Assembly (NCBI GenBank): GCA_020161835.1
Contig: JAIUNL010000002.1
Location: 124,001-188,000, forward strand
Length of the DNA stretch: 64,000 nucleotides
Direction: 5' to 3'
Source of the DNA: Bacteroidota bacterium
GTDB lineage: Bacteria > Bacteroidota > JABWAT01
The notes under the pieces are model-generated. The model was given only the letters and a program-made list of their open reading frames with translations, searched no databases and was not told the DNA's origin. Positions 8,411 through 18,122 of this stretch are shown here, one piece after another (positions within the stretch are counted from its first letter, which is position 1; every line of letters starts with the position of its first letter). A program made the translations under genes and the position numbers.

Positions 8411-9028
8411 CTATAAGGAGAAAAGTACTTTTACTGTTAAAAAGCAACCTATAGAATAAGATGTATACGTAAAATTATTGTTGGTATTAACAAAGTTATT
8501 CGTAATCTTTTTCTCTTTCCCCTTTAAGGATTTGATCTGATACTCTAAACCAATCCCAGCTGATACATTCTCATAAAAATAAAATTCCCCACCAAATTGC
8601 GGACTTATAATAATCCCACTCATTTCAATCCGGGAATTGATGTTCTGTTTATTAAGGGATGTCTCTTCAATTTCAAACCCGGAAACAAAGCCAATCCCAC
8701 TTCCAATGAAGAACTTTGCTTTGTTAAAATTTTTCGTATAAAACAGTTTACTTCCAATGTATAAGAATGAAGACTGATTCAATGATTCAGCATTACTTCC
8801 CGTACTATCTTTTTGATCAGAAACGAATAAAAAACCAATAAAGGGCTCTACCCTGATATAATCCCAGTCAACCGGGATGGTAATATAATTTTTTGGAACA
8901 TAGTTTTGGTGGGAGACTGATGGGGTAAAATCAATTGAAGAATGTATTCCAATTCCGATTGACCGGTCTGGTTGTGAATAACCTGAAGTTGTATATAAAA
9001 CAAGGAAGAAAACAATCAATTTTTTCAT
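8411..9028 (-). CDS. Outer-membrane beta-barrel protein (PorT/OmpA-barrel-like)
   Basis: 205 residues with a clear signal peptide (MKKLIVFFLVLYTTSGYSQ, cleavage after the Q or nearby). It then has alternating amphipathic strands typical of eight-stranded barrels (FIGFLFV, FLYIGSKLFY, FFIGSGIGFVSGFE, GIIISPQFGGEFYFY, VSAGIGLEYQI) and ends in an aromatic/hydrophobic strand. Such proteins sit in the outer membrane of FCB bacteria; a specific function cannot be read. It stands alone between the doubtful gene at 8069 and the PLD-like gene. Confidence 0.8.
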   Translation of the reverse strand: MKKLIVFFLVLYTTSGYSQPDRSIGIGIHSSIDFTPSVSHQNYVPKNYITIPVDWDYIRVEPFIGFLFVSDQKDSTGSNAESLNQSSFLYIGSKLFYTKNFNKAKFFIGSGIGFVSGFEIEETSLNKQNINSRIEMSGIIISPQFGGEFYFYENVSAGIGLEYQIKSLKGKEKKITNNFVNTNNNFTYTSYSIGCFLTVKVLFSL

Positions 9029-9208
9029 AGATACTCTTACCTTAATAAATAATCTGTTTGAAACACTTCTGATGGATTTTGAATAACTATACTATCATTT
9101 ATTACAGATGCCATTTGGAGTAAAATGACTTGGAAGTTAATCTTCCTGGATTCTCCATGGCATTTTTACAATCCATTATATACAAAATAAATCTAGAAGC
9201 AGGTATAT

Positions 9209-9859
9209 CTATTCAAAATCAAAATATTCTTCAAGAAAACCGCCTTCTAAAAATTCATTGGCTATTGACTGAATTCTTTCCTCTAAATTTGCTTGCTTTA
9301 TTTCTGGCCTTAGTTCAGCAATGATTTGGGATAATGGATTTTGACTGGCAGTATCATTGAGATTAAAATGGCTTTCTAATTTAGGTTCGTTTGCTAGAAG
9401 AAAAATGTCAGCTTCGTAATTAAAATCTGCAAATGGCTCACCAAATGCGGGTCTACTAATATTAGAACTACCCAGTAAAATCGTTTTGGGAACATTGCCC
9501 TCTATTCCGATAGAAATTTTTGCATGCCATTTCCCTCTTGGATTAATATATGCCTTGAAATTTATTCTATTTGATTTCAAAGCTGATAAAAAACAATTAA
9601 AACTTAATTTCCATGGGTCAGTTGCATTATTAAATTTACCGCCAACAATAATGTATTCGATATTACAATGATTCGGATTTGCTAAAATTGTTGACAAAAT
9701 TCCATCATTCAGAATGCTGTAACTAGAACCGTTATAACTTTCTTGAAAGTACCCTGAACAAATCACCACTTTTGTAAAACCCGGATAGGAAAGCATTAAT
9801 TTTAAATTTCTTCGAAAATAACTGATATTTTGATCTGTTCGTATGGCTATTGCTATCAT
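9209..9859 (-). CDS. Phospholipase D-like domain protein
   Basis: 216 residues with one PLD/HKD-type active site. H112 and K114 (KWHAKISIG) are followed by LLGSSNISRPAFGE, which matches the HxKx(n)GSxN pattern of PLD-family nucleases and phosphodiesterases. The family works as a pair of HKD motifs, so a single-motif protein would act as a dimer, as in Nuc and BfiI-type nucleases. There is no signal peptide, so it is cytoplasmic. Its position at the edge of a restriction/defence locus suggests a nucleic-acid target, but lipid or other phosphodiester substrates are not excluded. Confidence 0.85.
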   Translation of the reverse strand: MIAIAIRTDQNISYFRRNLKLMLSYPGFTKVVICSGYFQESYNGSSYSILNDGILSTILANPNHCNIEYIIVGGKFNNATDPWKLSFNCFLSALKSNRINFKAYINPRGKWHAKISIGIEGNVPKTILLGSSNISRPAFGEPFADFNYEADIFLLANEPKLESHFNLNDTASQNPLSQIIAELRPEIKQANLEERIQSIANEFLEGGFLEEYFDFE

Positions 9860-10029
9860 ATCTAAGTGTTTTTTTTAATTGTTGCAAACGGATCGAAGTA
9901 GACCTTTAAATAATTGTCTGCGATTTCTTATCATTTTACTAAAATTTGAAGCCTCAACAACTTTTAATAACCAATTTTCCCTGAAATTCTTATGCCGTTT
10001 GTACCGACTGTTTCTATTTTCTAATTTGG

Positions 10030-11004
10030 CTACCAATCATAATTATTTGCTTTTGGTCCTGACAATGTTGTCAAGGTATTTAAAGAATGAATTGTCAATT
10101 TGTTTTCATCATTACTTACCGAATTGTAATCATTGATAAGTGAAAGTAATTTTTTAAAGTGTTTTTGAAAATTATCCTTTGCAACACTATTGAAGTTATT
10201 AATGTGTGCTAAATTTCTTAATGGAGTCTCTGGATTATTATTTATTTGAGTTGAAACTTGAACTGTTCTTAAGAAATCCATAATTCTAAACACTTTGTAC
10301 AAATGCGATCCACCACCGAAAAATTCAAGTTGCTGTAAATCTTCTAATGATAGTTTAGATGCATATTTAGCAAGAATATTTTGAAAACTTTCTTCTGTAT
10401 TGTCAAGTTTTTCAGCATAGTATTGTGCAAATGTTTTAGTAGGAGAAATTAAATTTGAAAAGTTGAAAGAACAAATAGAATTGTAGAAATCGTCCGACAT
10501 ATAGAGGTCTTCTAAATTTTGATAATCCCGAAGTCTTATTTGTCTTGTTTCTTGATTAGGTTCGTAAATAGCAAACCAAATATAGCAGTAAGAATAAATT
10601 GGTGTTCTACAATGTCTTAAAGAAATCTCACGATGGAGTTTTTCATTTCTGTCAGTTAGGTATTGGTTTACCCTGTCAATAATTAGAACTGTTAATGCAA
10701 TCCCAATGATTTCTGTTAAAATATTCGCATAATAATCTGATGGAATTAAATGCTGACCAATTAATATTAGAACCACCAACATAGATAATACCAAATAACC
10801 TATAAAAAACCTTGCCTTGGCAATGGCTTTTTGTTTTATTAGTCGCTTAAAAATGAAGTAAACAATAACCGATAGTAAAAGCCAACCAACGATTATAGCA
10901 GAGTCTGTTTTCAATGTTGGTTTTTCTTTTAAATCAGTTTTATTTGAACAATTTGTAGTCGTAAGTGTCGTGACTGATTGTTTGTTTATGATTTTGTCGG
11001 TCAT
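10030..11004 (-). CDS. Membrane protein of unknown function
   Basis: 324 residues. A polar N-terminus (to about 36) leads into three hydrophobic segments at about 37-54, 66-83 and 93-111. A long cytoplasmic-type helical C-terminal region follows (about 115-324), without Cys/His clusters or nucleotide-binding motifs. I do not recognise the family. Base composition is AT-rich relative to hsdR next to it. It lies between the PLD-like gene and hsdR on the same strand, separated by about 160 bases from each, so it is probably an independent accessory gene. A membrane effector role is possible but only by context. Confidence 0.75.
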   Translation of the reverse strand: MTDKIINKQSVTTLTTTNCSNKTDLKEKPTLKTDSAIIVGWLLLSVIVYFIFKRLIKQKAIAKARFFIGYLVLSMLVVLILIGQHLIPSDYYANILTEIIGIALTVLIIDRVNQYLTDRNEKLHREISLRHCRTPIYSYCYIWFAIYEPNQETRQIRLRDYQNLEDLYMSDDFYNSICSFNFSNLISPTKTFAQYYAEKLDNTEESFQNILAKYASKLSLEDLQQLEFFGGGSHLYKVFRIMDFLRTVQVSTQINNNPETPLRNLAHINNFNSVAKDNFQKHFKKLLSLINDYNSVSNDENKLTIHSLNTLTTLSGPKANNYDW

Positions 11005-11160
11005 ATATTACTATTGAAAATTGAGTTTTCACTTAAATTTCATCTAACCCATTTAAAAAGCATTTCTCTTTATTTCCAGTTTCAATTCCCCATAGATGGA
11101 AAAAATCCCAGCAACATGGAAAGTATTAAACGAAAACCAAAAAAATACGGTTCTTCCCTC

Positions 11161-14100
11161 TCACTCCCCACGGTATTTTTTAAAATTTTCTGCCTGTTCG
11201 AAAATTTCCTTAAACACTTCATCCTTGGGCACGGGCGGATATCCATGTTCGGCAAGAATAAGAATTAAATCAACCTTCAGTTCGGCCTTAATGTCCTCAC
11301 GCTGAGCCCAGTCGGTGTAACGGGCTTTGTCATCCACAATCTGTTTGATAGCCTGAGAAAGACCTATCAGTTTTTCATGCGGATACTCAAACTGATGCTT
11401 TTCTGCAATAACTTTCAGAATATCATAAAAAGCTTTTTCCTCAAACCCAATCCCCAACTCTATATAGGAATCCCGGTCAGATTGTATTTCCCTGAATAAA
11501 TTGGCAAACTGTTCGGCTACATCATCCAAAACATCGCTCTGCAGGGTTTGAAAGTCTTTTCTCTCATTATAATGGTCTACCAGTAATTTCAACTTCTTTG
11601 AGAAATCTATCCCCTTTATCCGGTTGGTTTTTTTGAACTCTTCGATCGCTTTTGTTAATAATTGCTGGAGCAGTTTAATTTTAATATTTGGCAGTTTAAT
11701 TTTTTCAATCTTGGCCAGATACTCATCGCTGAATATTTCAGCATTTTCTTTCGGATTATTTTTATCGAGCTTGAAAACCTCCTCGATTCCTTCGCTTATC
11801 AATGCTTCCTGAATCAGTACTCTCACCCGTTCATTCATTTTCTCGGTATCGGGCGCTTCACCTTTCGTGAGTTTATGAATGATAGATTTAATGGCAAAGT
11901 AAAAGTGGATATGATCACGCTCAACCTCATTGATTGCATCACTTGAACAACACAGATCATAGGCCGAACGTAATTTCCTTACCAGCCCTACGATGTGTTT
12001 CTCCATTTTTTCAGTTTGCTGGGCATATTCAACAGCCCGGTTCAGACAATCCAGTTTCTGGAGGGGAGTGCCATGGAAATAGGGCTTACTGTTAAATTTA
12101 TGGAAAACCCGGTCAAGCAGATCAAGATGATCTTTTACGATAATAACAGCTTTGTCAATATCCTCAAAGTCATCGGCATGAACCCTGCTATACTTCGCCA
12201 AAGCTAGATTCAGATTGCTTTTTATCCCGATATAATCAACCACCAGCCCCATTTCTTTACCTTCATAAACCCGGTTAACCCGTGAAATGGTCTGTATCAG
12301 AGAATGAAGCTGAATCGGTTTATCAATGTATATCGTATCCAGAAAAGGGACATCAAATCCGGTCAGCCACATATCAACCACAATGGCAATTTTAAAATTG
12401 GATTTTACGTTTTTAAACTGCCGGTCCAGTTCCTTCCGGTAATCTTTCGTTCCGAGCAGTTCATATAACGGTTTTTTATCATCCTGATTCCGGGTCATCA
12501 CCAGTTTTACCCGTTCAACTGGTTTCAGTTCACGTTTTTCTGCATCAGATAGCTCTGCCCCCTCATCGCAGACCCGTAGTATTGCCCAATCAGGCCTTAG
12601 GGCAATAATTTCTTTGTACAAACCCCAGGCAATCAGGCGGCTTGAAGAAACGAACATCACCTTACCTTTTACACTTGCGCCTTCTTCAATCCGGGTTTCA
12701 TAGTGGGCTACAAAATCCTGTGCAACCAGTTTTAACCGGTTTGGATCACCCAGAATAATGTCCATCTGGGTTACTGCTTTTTTGCTTTCCTCAATCTGAT
12801 AAGTGTTGGCTCCTTCGGCTGCACACCATTGGTAATAGTTTTCAATTTCCTGAAGCTTTTTTTCGTTCAGCGTAACTTTGGCAGCACGACCTTCATAGAC
12901 AATCATCACGGTAATCTGATCATCTACCGATTCTTTCATGGTGTAAGCATCAACGACTTCCCCAAAAACATCCAGAGTCGCATCAATGGGCGTACCGGTA
13001 AAACCAACATAGGTTGCATTCGGCAGGGAATCATGAAGGTATTTTGCAAACCCGTACCGTTTCTGAACTCCCTTTTCTGAAATTTTCACCTTCTGATCAA
13101 GATTGACCTGCGACCGGTGAGCCTCATCTGATATGCAGACCACGTTGCTCCGGTCAGTCAGGAGTTCGGTGCTTTCTGTAAATTTGTGAATAGTGGTTAG
13201 GTAAACACCACCACTGTTCCGGTTTCGGAGATGCCGTTTCAGATCCTCCCTGCTTTCAACGCTGATGACCGTATCATCACCTATAAATCCTTTGGCGTTG
13301 GTAAACTGAGCTGAGAGCTGATCATCCAGATCGGTCCGGTCTGTAATCAGAACAATAGTCGGACTCGATAGTAACTGGCTTTTCATGAGCAGTCTGGTGA
13401 GATACAACATAGTGTAACTTTTACCACAACCGGTAGCACCAAAGTAGGTTCCACCTTTACCGTTACCTGCCGGACGCATATTCTGACGGATGCTTTCAAA
13501 CAGTTTGTTAGCTGCATAAAACTGGGGATACCGGCAAACAATTTTTACATCATCATTGGCGGTATCGGGAAAGAAAATAAAATTTCGGATTACATCGAGC
13601 AGCCGGTGTTTGTTAAACAAACCTTTGATCATACTGTACAGGGAATCAATGCCATCAACCGGATCGTCTTCCGGTTCAATTTTACGCCAGCCGTAGAAGA
13701 AGTCATAGGAAGCAAACAGTGAGCCGATTTTATTGTTAATCCCGTCACTGATTACGCAAAAGGCATTGTATTTAAATAATTCAGGGATATCACGGCTGTA
13801 CCTGATGGTTAATTGGGTATGGGCATTTTTAATCGTGGTTTCTTCCTTGATGGCACTTTTAAATTCAATAACTACCAGGGGAAGCCCGTTGATGTAGATA
13901 ATGGCATCGGGAATTCGTTTTTCATACCCCTGAATCTCAAGCTGATTAACGATTTTAAACCGGTTTGCCTCAATATTCTGAAAATCAAGAACTTGTATGA
14001 ACAAATCTTTTTTCGTCCGGTCTGCCCGCTGGAAGGGGAATCCGTCACTGATCAGTTTCAGGATCGATTTATTACTGGGATATAAGGCAGAGGAAGGGAA

Positions 14101-14307
14101 CGATTCAAGCTTCCTAATGATAGAAACGGCTTCAGCGGGAGTCAGACTGTCTGCTGAATACCGGTTCAGCAGAAACTGCTTCAAATCTTCATGAAGTAAA
14201 ACCTCATCAAGTGGCTTGTGAAGGGTATCCCCCTTGCAATGCTGATACCCAACATCTTCAAAAAGTGAAATAACTGCATGTTCCAGTGTTTCTTCTGTGA
14301 ATTTCAT
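11161..14307 (-). CDS. hsdR: Type I restriction enzyme R subunit (HsdR)
   Basis: 1048 residues, the usual size for the motor and nuclease subunit of a type I restriction-modification enzyme. The N-terminal PD-(D/E)XK nuclease shows D134 and E148-x-K150 (VVIEFKSA). The superfamily 2 translocase follows: Walker A GATGCGKS at 290-297, the DEAH box at 394-397 in CISDEAHRSQ, and the GFTGTPI motif III. The C-terminal helical region, which docks on HsdM, extends to the end. Its start overlaps the stop of the AbiEii gene by four bases (ATGA), so the two are translationally coupled. hsdM and hsdS lie some 5 kb upstream with two other defence modules between. Confidence 0.97.
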   Translation of the reverse strand: MKFTEETLEHAVISLFEDVGYQHCKGDTLHKPLDEVLLHEDLKQFLLNRYSADSLTPAEAVSIIRKLESFPSSALYPSNKSILKLISDGFPFQRADRTKKDLFIQVLDFQNIEANRFKIVNQLEIQGYEKRIPDAIIYINGLPLVVIEFKSAIKEETTIKNAHTQLTIRYSRDIPELFKYNAFCVISDGINNKIGSLFASYDFFYGWRKIEPEDDPVDGIDSLYSMIKGLFNKHRLLDVIRNFIFFPDTANDDVKIVCRYPQFYAANKLFESIRQNMRPAGNGKGGTYFGATGCGKSYTMLYLTRLLMKSQLLSSPTIVLITDRTDLDDQLSAQFTNAKGFIGDDTVISVESREDLKRHLRNRNSGGVYLTTIHKFTESTELLTDRSNVVCISDEAHRSQVNLDQKVKISEKGVQKRYGFAKYLHDSLPNATYVGFTGTPIDATLDVFGEVVDAYTMKESVDDQITVMIVYEGRAAKVTLNEKKLQEIENYYQWCAAEGANTYQIEESKKAVTQMDIILGDPNRLKLVAQDFVAHYETRIEEGASVKGKVMFVSSSRLIAWGLYKEIIALRPDWAILRVCDEGAELSDAEKRELKPVERVKLVMTRNQDDKKPLYELLGTKDYRKELDRQFKNVKSNFKIAIVVDMWLTGFDVPFLDTIYIDKPIQLHSLIQTISRVNRVYEGKEMGLVVDYIGIKSNLNLALAKYSRVHADDFEDIDKAVIIVKDHLDLLDRVFHKFNSKPYFHGTPLQKLDCLNRAVEYAQQTEKMEKHIVGLVRKLRSAYDLCCSSDAINEVERDHIHFYFAIKSIIHKLTKGEAPDTEKMNERVRVLIQEALISEGIEEVFKLDKNNPKENAEIFSDEYLAKIEKIKLPNIKIKLLQQLLTKAIEEFKKTNRIKGIDFSKKLKLLVDHYNERKDFQTLQSDVLDDVAEQFANLFREIQSDRDSYIELGIGFEEKAFYDILKVIAEKHQFEYPHEKLIGLSQAIKQIVDDKARYTDWAQREDIKAELKVDLILILAEHGYPPVPKDEVFKEIFEQAENFKKYRGE

Positions 14308-15305
14308 ACAGGCTCACCTACAGGAACCTGCCACGGAACAGAACAAAGCCGTTTGCCTATTTTTACCAGTGTCGCAAGAATCTGTTCCTCGCCGGGAAAT
14401 TCGCCGTAGACCAGGCTTTTAAACTCGCCGGTATAGGCAGATTTCAGTTCCGGCCAAAGCTGTACAGTTTCGGCAAAAAGGCCGGCATCTTTCGGGTGCT
14501 GTTTCAGCCATTCATTGTTGTTTTTGAAACTGATAAAGTCATCCAGGCCGACCTTCAACAGCATCCGGTCAAAATCCTGAGTTTCAAAAAAGGATTGTAC
14601 GCCCTGGTCTTTCAGTAATTGGTGCAGATCGTAAGTATGGCGTATTTTCCTTCGCAAGCTATCCACCCGATTTTCACCGTAGGAAAATCTGACCAGACTC
14701 ATGATTTTTTCGCAGAAGGTTCGTCTGACATCCAGCACCCTGACTTCAAAGGGAAGTAACTGAAAGTCTTTAGCTACCTGTTCCTGACTTGCATCTTTCA
14801 TCATCTCATAAACAAAAGAACTGATCGTTGCCGTTGTGAACGGTTCAGCATGACCAAACCAGGTGGATTCAATGACAATTACATCCCTGACCTGTCCAAA
14901 ACTGCCGGAAAAAACCTTTGGATACGCATGTGCGGTTTTACGGTTCATTCCCCGTTTTCTGGTTATTTCAGGCACCTCAACTTCAGGGAGGTCAACACCG
15001 GCAGCGCTGCTGATTTCTTTAAGTTTTTTGGTTAACCGACTGTCGGTTTCACCCTCCCGGCGGATAACAACCAGATCAATATCTTCGGAAAAACGACCGA
15101 TGAGGCCTGAGCATTTTGAAAGCGCAGTCCCTCCTTTAAATACCGTATCCGCACCAACAGGGTGGCTGAAAATCCGCTTAAGAGCAAGAGTGACCCAGTA
15201 ATCTTTCTCAATATAGATGGGCAGAATTGACAATCTCTCAGCGGTTACCCCAATGGATTGTCTGAACAACTGGGGATTTTCGTGCAGGTTCATTTCAAAT
15301 TCCAC
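14304..15305 (-). CDS. AbiEii-type nucleotidyltransferase toxin
   Basis: 333 residues of the AbiEii/AbiGii nucleotidyltransferase family (COG2253/PF08843). The motif order is typical: YIEKDYWVT at 31-39, KGGTALSK at 57-64 (nucleotidyltransferase G[GS] motif) and SEDIDL at 73-78 with the metal-binding aspartates. A conserved Lys/Arg-rich helical region follows. In studied AbiE systems this protein is the toxin of a type IV (non-contact) pair, and some relatives modify tRNA. It overlaps the antitoxin gene by 16 bases upstream and hsdR by four bases downstream. An internal ATG four codons in could be the true start. Confidence 0.93.
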   Translation of the reverse strand: MEFEMNLHENPQLFRQSIGVTAERLSILPIYIEKDYWVTLALKRIFSHPVGADTVFKGGTALSKCSGLIGRFSEDIDLVVIRREGETDSRLTKKLKEISSAAGVDLPEVEVPEITRKRGMNRKTAHAYPKVFSGSFGQVRDVIVIESTWFGHAEPFTTATISSFVYEMMKDASQEQVAKDFQLLPFEVRVLDVRRTFCEKIMSLVRFSYGENRVDSLRRKIRHTYDLHQLLKDQGVQSFFETQDFDRMLLKVGLDDFISFKNNNEWLKQHPKDAGLFAETVQLWPELKSAYTGEFKSLVYGEFPGEEQILATLVKIGKRLCSVPWQVPVGEPV

Positions 15306-16021
15306 TTTGCTGCTGACGGGTAAATCCCTTTAATTCCGGGTAACCGATAAACCGTAATTGGATTCAATGTTTTCCGTAGGGTGTCTGCCAAATTATTTGC
15401 TCCGAGTTCTTCAAAGAAGAGACCAAGCACAGATCGTGTAACCGGCGGATACTTCAGTGCCAGCCTGACCATAGATTTTTTATCACTCTCAGGCAGGTCT
15501 TTCAGAATGAAGAGTAATCGCCTGCAGACGGAATCCAGTGGAGTATCTGGAATTTTCCGGATAAACCGGATGCAATCCAGAATCTGGAGAAGGGGAATAT
15601 TTTCTCTGGTAATTGTATTTTTCTGACGGATAAAGGCAATCCGGTATTGCTCCCGTTTTAAAGCAGGTCTGATCTGGTTTTTCCCGATCTGAAGCGTAAA
15701 ACTAACCTGAGTGGTTAAACCGAGCTGATTAAAAATACTGAAACCGGTAAGATAGCCAACCGGCTTACCGTCAGATTCCACAAGATCTTTCACAATCTGG
15801 TATTGGGGAGGCTTCATCACACCGAATATACTTGTTTCCGGTTTGTAATATTTGCCCCTTGCCAGCTTACTGATCTTTCCCGCAACAACCATACGGTTCA
15901 GTGCTTTAATGATGGCTTCCCGCTTCTCCACCGACTGTGGAAAGTCCATATAGGTGAAGATGTATCCTTTTGGAAACCGGTTTATTATAACTTCAAGACT
16001 ATCAATCGTTTTCATACTCAC
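15290..16021 (-). CDS. AbiEi-type antitoxin (DUF6088, winged helix)
   Basis: 243 residues. The N-terminal 75 residues form a winged-helix-like DNA-binding region ending in LARGKYYKPE, typical of AbiEi/DUF6088 antitoxins. The C-terminal part is the antitoxin domain of the family. It is coupled to the AbiEii toxin gene. Family members repress their own promoter by binding inverted repeats, and a perfect inverted repeat with helical spacing lies 25 bases upstream (16046-16075). It probably marks the promoter of abiEi-abiEii-hsdR. Confidence 0.88.
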   Translation of the reverse strand: MSMKTIDSLEVIINRFPKGYIFTYMDFPQSVEKREAIIKALNRMVVAGKISKLARGKYYKPETSIFGVMKPPQYQIVKDLVESDGKPVGYLTGFSIFNQLGLTTQVSFTLQIGKNQIRPALKREQYRIAFIRQKNTITRENIPLLQILDCIRFIRKIPDTPLDSVCRRLLFILKDLPESDKKSMVRLALKYPPVTRSVLGLFFEELGANNLADTLRKTLNPITVYRLPGIKGIYPSAAKWNLK

Positions 16022-16045
16022 ATATTTTTCTCAAAGATAGTCATT

Positions 16046-16075
16046 TGTCCAGTATTTTATATCATTTACTGGACA
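16046..16075. promoter_or_regulatory. Inverted repeat, probable AbiEi operator
   Basis: Arms TGTCCAGTA (16046-16054) and TACTGGACA (16067-16075) are perfect reverse complements. Their starts are 21 bp apart, two helical turns. The AT-rich 12-bp spacer could hold part of the promoter. It lies just upstream of the antitoxin gene at 16021, where AbiE antitoxins are known to bind. Confidence 0.65.
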
Positions 16076-16205
16076 TTTATCGTCCTCTCACAAGGCACGA
16101 TGTCAAGTTTATTGCGCAATTGACTTGACATCATACCCCTGAAATCAAGCTTCGATTGGCAATAACCCGTAAATGATTGGCAGTACAACTAAAGAAAACA
16201 AAAGC

Positions 16206-18122
16206 CTATTCCCAGAAATCAGTTGGCTTAATAGTTTTATTCCTGGGTTCAAATTCATCATCAATTTTATCAATTTCAATTATTACTGGAATGTGGGCAC
16301 ATAAACCTGCCAGGACACAGGTGCCTGTTGGCAGAATTGGCAATGCTTCAAATGAGACTTTATCAAGATAGGAAATGGTTCTTTCAACAGCTTGAATATC
16401 CCGGTTATTGATTAAACGGTGAATAAAATAATTATGTAACTGTGAAATGATGGTATCTGAGATATCTGACGGTCTTTGGCTGGAAATCGTAAGAAAAACA
16501 CCAAATTTGCGACCTTCCTTGATGATTTCTTCAAAGGTTTCCAAACGATAGTCTTTCCAGGTTTCGCTTTCTCTGATAGAGGAGGTTGATAAAATATTAT
16601 GTGCTTCATCTATTATAATATTTAAATATTTTGAATTATCATTTTCCTTTTTCTTTTCTTCATAGATTTGATTACACAGAAGAAGGGGTATCAATTTCCG
16701 CATATGAATATTTACATCTTTCAAAGAAACAATATTCATTGGCTTAGAAAGTGTTGTTTCTTGGTCGTTTACAATTACCAATTTATCCAAATCCTTTATC
16801 CTTGTATCAAGACGACCAAGAATATGCCCAATATGTTCCTTTTGATAGTGGCCTTTTTGAATTGAATAGAAATAATGAAAATTGATAATAAGTTTAATTC
16901 TTTGAAGGTCCGTTAAACTATTGGAATCGACACGAATTAATTGATTCACCTTCATAGAAATTACATTCTCATAAAAACCATCATCTTGATTACTATTATA
17001 GGTAAAACCATTGATCATGCAATAATATCGTCGATCCTCACGTGCCGCAAAAAATTTCAACTCCTCGGAGTAAAACTGCTTTAATTCAGTTATTCCCAAA
17101 ATAGACCGGTTGACATTGAATTTGCCAATCTCATCAAGAAAGGATTCAACCATGTTCTTTTCTTGATTCACAGTAATATTGGTCGTTATAAGTTTAATTG
17201 TTGACTTAATTAATTCAATAATACCTTGATCTGAACTAATGCGCTCATTTATATATTTACTTGATAAGGCACTAGTTATAAAAGGTGCCTGAGTTTTTTC
17301 AGTTGCTTGCAGCAAAATCGACCAGAATGTTGAGTTATAAAGAGCATGGTGAGAAATTATAAGTTTTCTGCTACTCCCATCCCTATCGGTAGATAAGGGA
17401 AAAATATTTTTATTGTCATCAGTAATCGTTTTATCAGAATTCTCTATTGTATCTTCTTTGATAAACTCACCATTGAAATCAATCAGCAAAAATCTGGCAT
17501 TTTGAACAAACCCCGCTTTTCCCTTGTATTGTTCAAATAATTTGTGATACAACCCTGCCAATGTATATGATTTTCCACTACCGGTATTTCCGAATATACC
17601 AATATGACTTGCAAAGAGGCTATTAATCCCTACTTCAATGACCTTCCCTGTTTCACTTGCCAGATGGCCAATCTTCAATTTAAGATCAGGTACACCATTG
17701 ATCTTTTTAATGAAGTTATGAACACCATCCAATTCATTCTGGGTTAGCAGGAAGCATTCATTATCAATCAGGGGCAACTCTTTTACTCCCTGCCTGAAGG
17801 TATCTCCTTGAAGGTAACCCAATAAACTGATACTTAAAATCCGCTTTATTTTATCACGTTCGTTACTATAACTCTTCTGATTAAAGGCCTTATCCTCAGT
17901 TGTATACTCACCCTCAATTTTGCCAATTAGCTCCTCAAAACCCTTCCCGATTTTTACATAACTGCCAACAGAAACATTTTTAATAATTTGCCCATCATAA
18001 AGCAGAATAGAACTGTTTTTAGTTTTACTAACTAAAACTTCGACCAGTCTCCCTTTTACAGAAATTACTTTCCCGATACTTAAAAGGGCATCAAGACTAA
18101 GTTGTTGGTTTGGGTTCGTCAT
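16206..18122 (-). CDS. HerA-like ATPase/translocase of a SIR2-HerA system
   Basis: 638 residues. An N-terminal beta-barrel-like (HAS-barrel) region (about 1-75) precedes a FtsK/HerA-type RecA fold. Walker A is GNTGSGKS at 178-185, Walker B IIIDEAH at 502-508, and a conserved SQRPSD segment lies near 548-553. HerA proteins form hexameric DNA motors. Its start overlaps the upstream SIR2 gene by 26 bases. SIR2 plus HerA is an established anti-phage pair in which the complex degrades NAD+ and can act on DNA. Base composition is more AT-rich than hsdR. About 185 bases separate it from abiEi. Confidence 0.94.
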   Translation of the reverse strand: MTNPNQQLSLDALLSIGKVISVKGRLVEVLVSKTKNSSILLYDGQIIKNVSVGSYVKIGKGFEELIGKIEGEYTTEDKAFNQKSYSNERDKIKRILSISLLGYLQGDTFRQGVKELPLIDNECFLLTQNELDGVHNFIKKINGVPDLKLKIGHLASETGKVIEVGINSLFASHIGIFGNTGSGKSYTLAGLYHKLFEQYKGKAGFVQNARFLLIDFNGEFIKEDTIENSDKTITDDNKNIFPLSTDRDGSSRKLIISHHALYNSTFWSILLQATEKTQAPFITSALSSKYINERISSDQGIIELIKSTIKLITTNITVNQEKNMVESFLDEIGKFNVNRSILGITELKQFYSEELKFFAAREDRRYYCMINGFTYNSNQDDGFYENVISMKVNQLIRVDSNSLTDLQRIKLIINFHYFYSIQKGHYQKEHIGHILGRLDTRIKDLDKLVIVNDQETTLSKPMNIVSLKDVNIHMRKLIPLLLCNQIYEEKKKENDNSKYLNIIIDEAHNILSTSSIRESETWKDYRLETFEEIIKEGRKFGVFLTISSQRPSDISDTIISQLHNYFIHRLINNRDIQAVERTISYLDKVSFEALPILPTGTCVLAGLCAHIPVIIEIDKIDDEFEPRNKTIKPTDFWE

